Below, one piece after another: positions 5,932-5,994 of a stretch of DNA of 5,994 nucleotides. The DNA is from Oscillospiraceae bacterium (lineage in GTDB: Bacteria > Bacillota > Clostridia > Oscillospirales > Ruminococcaceae): positions 1 to 5,994 of the forward strand of contig JAGAEK010000120.1 in NCBI GenBank assembly GCA_017828835.1, written 5' to 3'. Made by a program: the position numbers and the translations under genes. The stretch's first letter is position 1; each line of letters starts with the position of its first letter. Below the pieces are notes generated by a model that was given only the letters and a program-made list of their open reading frames with translations, ran no database searches and was not told the DNA's origin.

Positions 5932-5994
5932 TCAGCGCAGCAACTCGGAAAAATCTGCGATTTTTCCGAAAGAGTCGACGCAACAGAGCAGACG
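5932..5994. repeat. Palindromic sequence at the window end, possible dispersed repeat
   Basis: TCGGAAAAATC (5945-5955) and GATTTTTCCGA (5959-5969) form an 11-bp perfect stem with a TGC loop. The flanks (GCGCAGCAAC before, GTCGACGCAACAGAGCAG after) are loosely complementary, so the palindrome may extend. There is no T-run, which argues against a plain terminator. On the minus strand a frame is open from the edge to a TGA at 5934-5932 (20 codons, ending ADFSELLR), which could be the end of a convergent gene, but this is too short to support. Confidence 0.35.

Noticed and set aside
5932..5994. C-terminal end of a convergent minus-strand gene (20 open codons to a TGA)
   Set aside because: Too short to support, another frame is equally open, and a strong palindrome runs through it; kept only as a possibility in the repeat entry.

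Overview
The window looks like the genome of a low-to-moderate GC Gram-positive anaerobe of the Clostridia (an Oscillospiraceae- or Lachnospiraceae-like gut bacterium). This rests on AGGAGG-type ribosome binding sites, TTGNNN/TATAAT promoters, a DhaS-like TetR regulator, an MMPL exporter of the Firmicutes type, and a secreted GLUG-repeat protein of a kind I associate with these taxa. The taxonomic call is inference from style, since no marker gene is present.

Layout: two minus-strand genes fill positions 1-5006. The promoter-proximal gene (5006-2694) encodes a 770-residue, 12-TM RND-superfamily exporter of the MMPL type. It overlaps by 11 bp a very long secreted-protein gene (2704 to beyond position 1) of at least 901 residues. 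That protein has a signal peptide, a beta-helix-type N-terminal domain, a block of GLUG repeats, about 420 residues of predicted helix/coiled coil, and a second GLUG block that runs off the window. A 198-residue TetR-family regulator (5241-5837) is transcribed divergently. The 234-bp region between the divergent genes holds a good promoter for the regulator, a weaker candidate promoter for the exporter operon, and a cluster of palindromes and inverted repeats built on ACGGACA/TGTCCGT and TTTGAC/GTCAAA that are the likely operators. After the regulator come a strong 13-bp hairpin and a short palindromic sequence up to the window end.

How it may work: the regulator probably represses itself and the exporter operon until a ligand is bound. 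The exporter moves an unknown, probably lipidic or amphiphilic, substrate across the membrane using the proton gradient. The co-translated secreted protein, whose long coiled coil sits between two beta-helical GLUG blocks, may be an extracytoplasmic partner or stalk of the exporter, or a surface protein needed under the same conditions. The partnership is inferred from gene coupling and architecture only, and is the most interesting point of the window.
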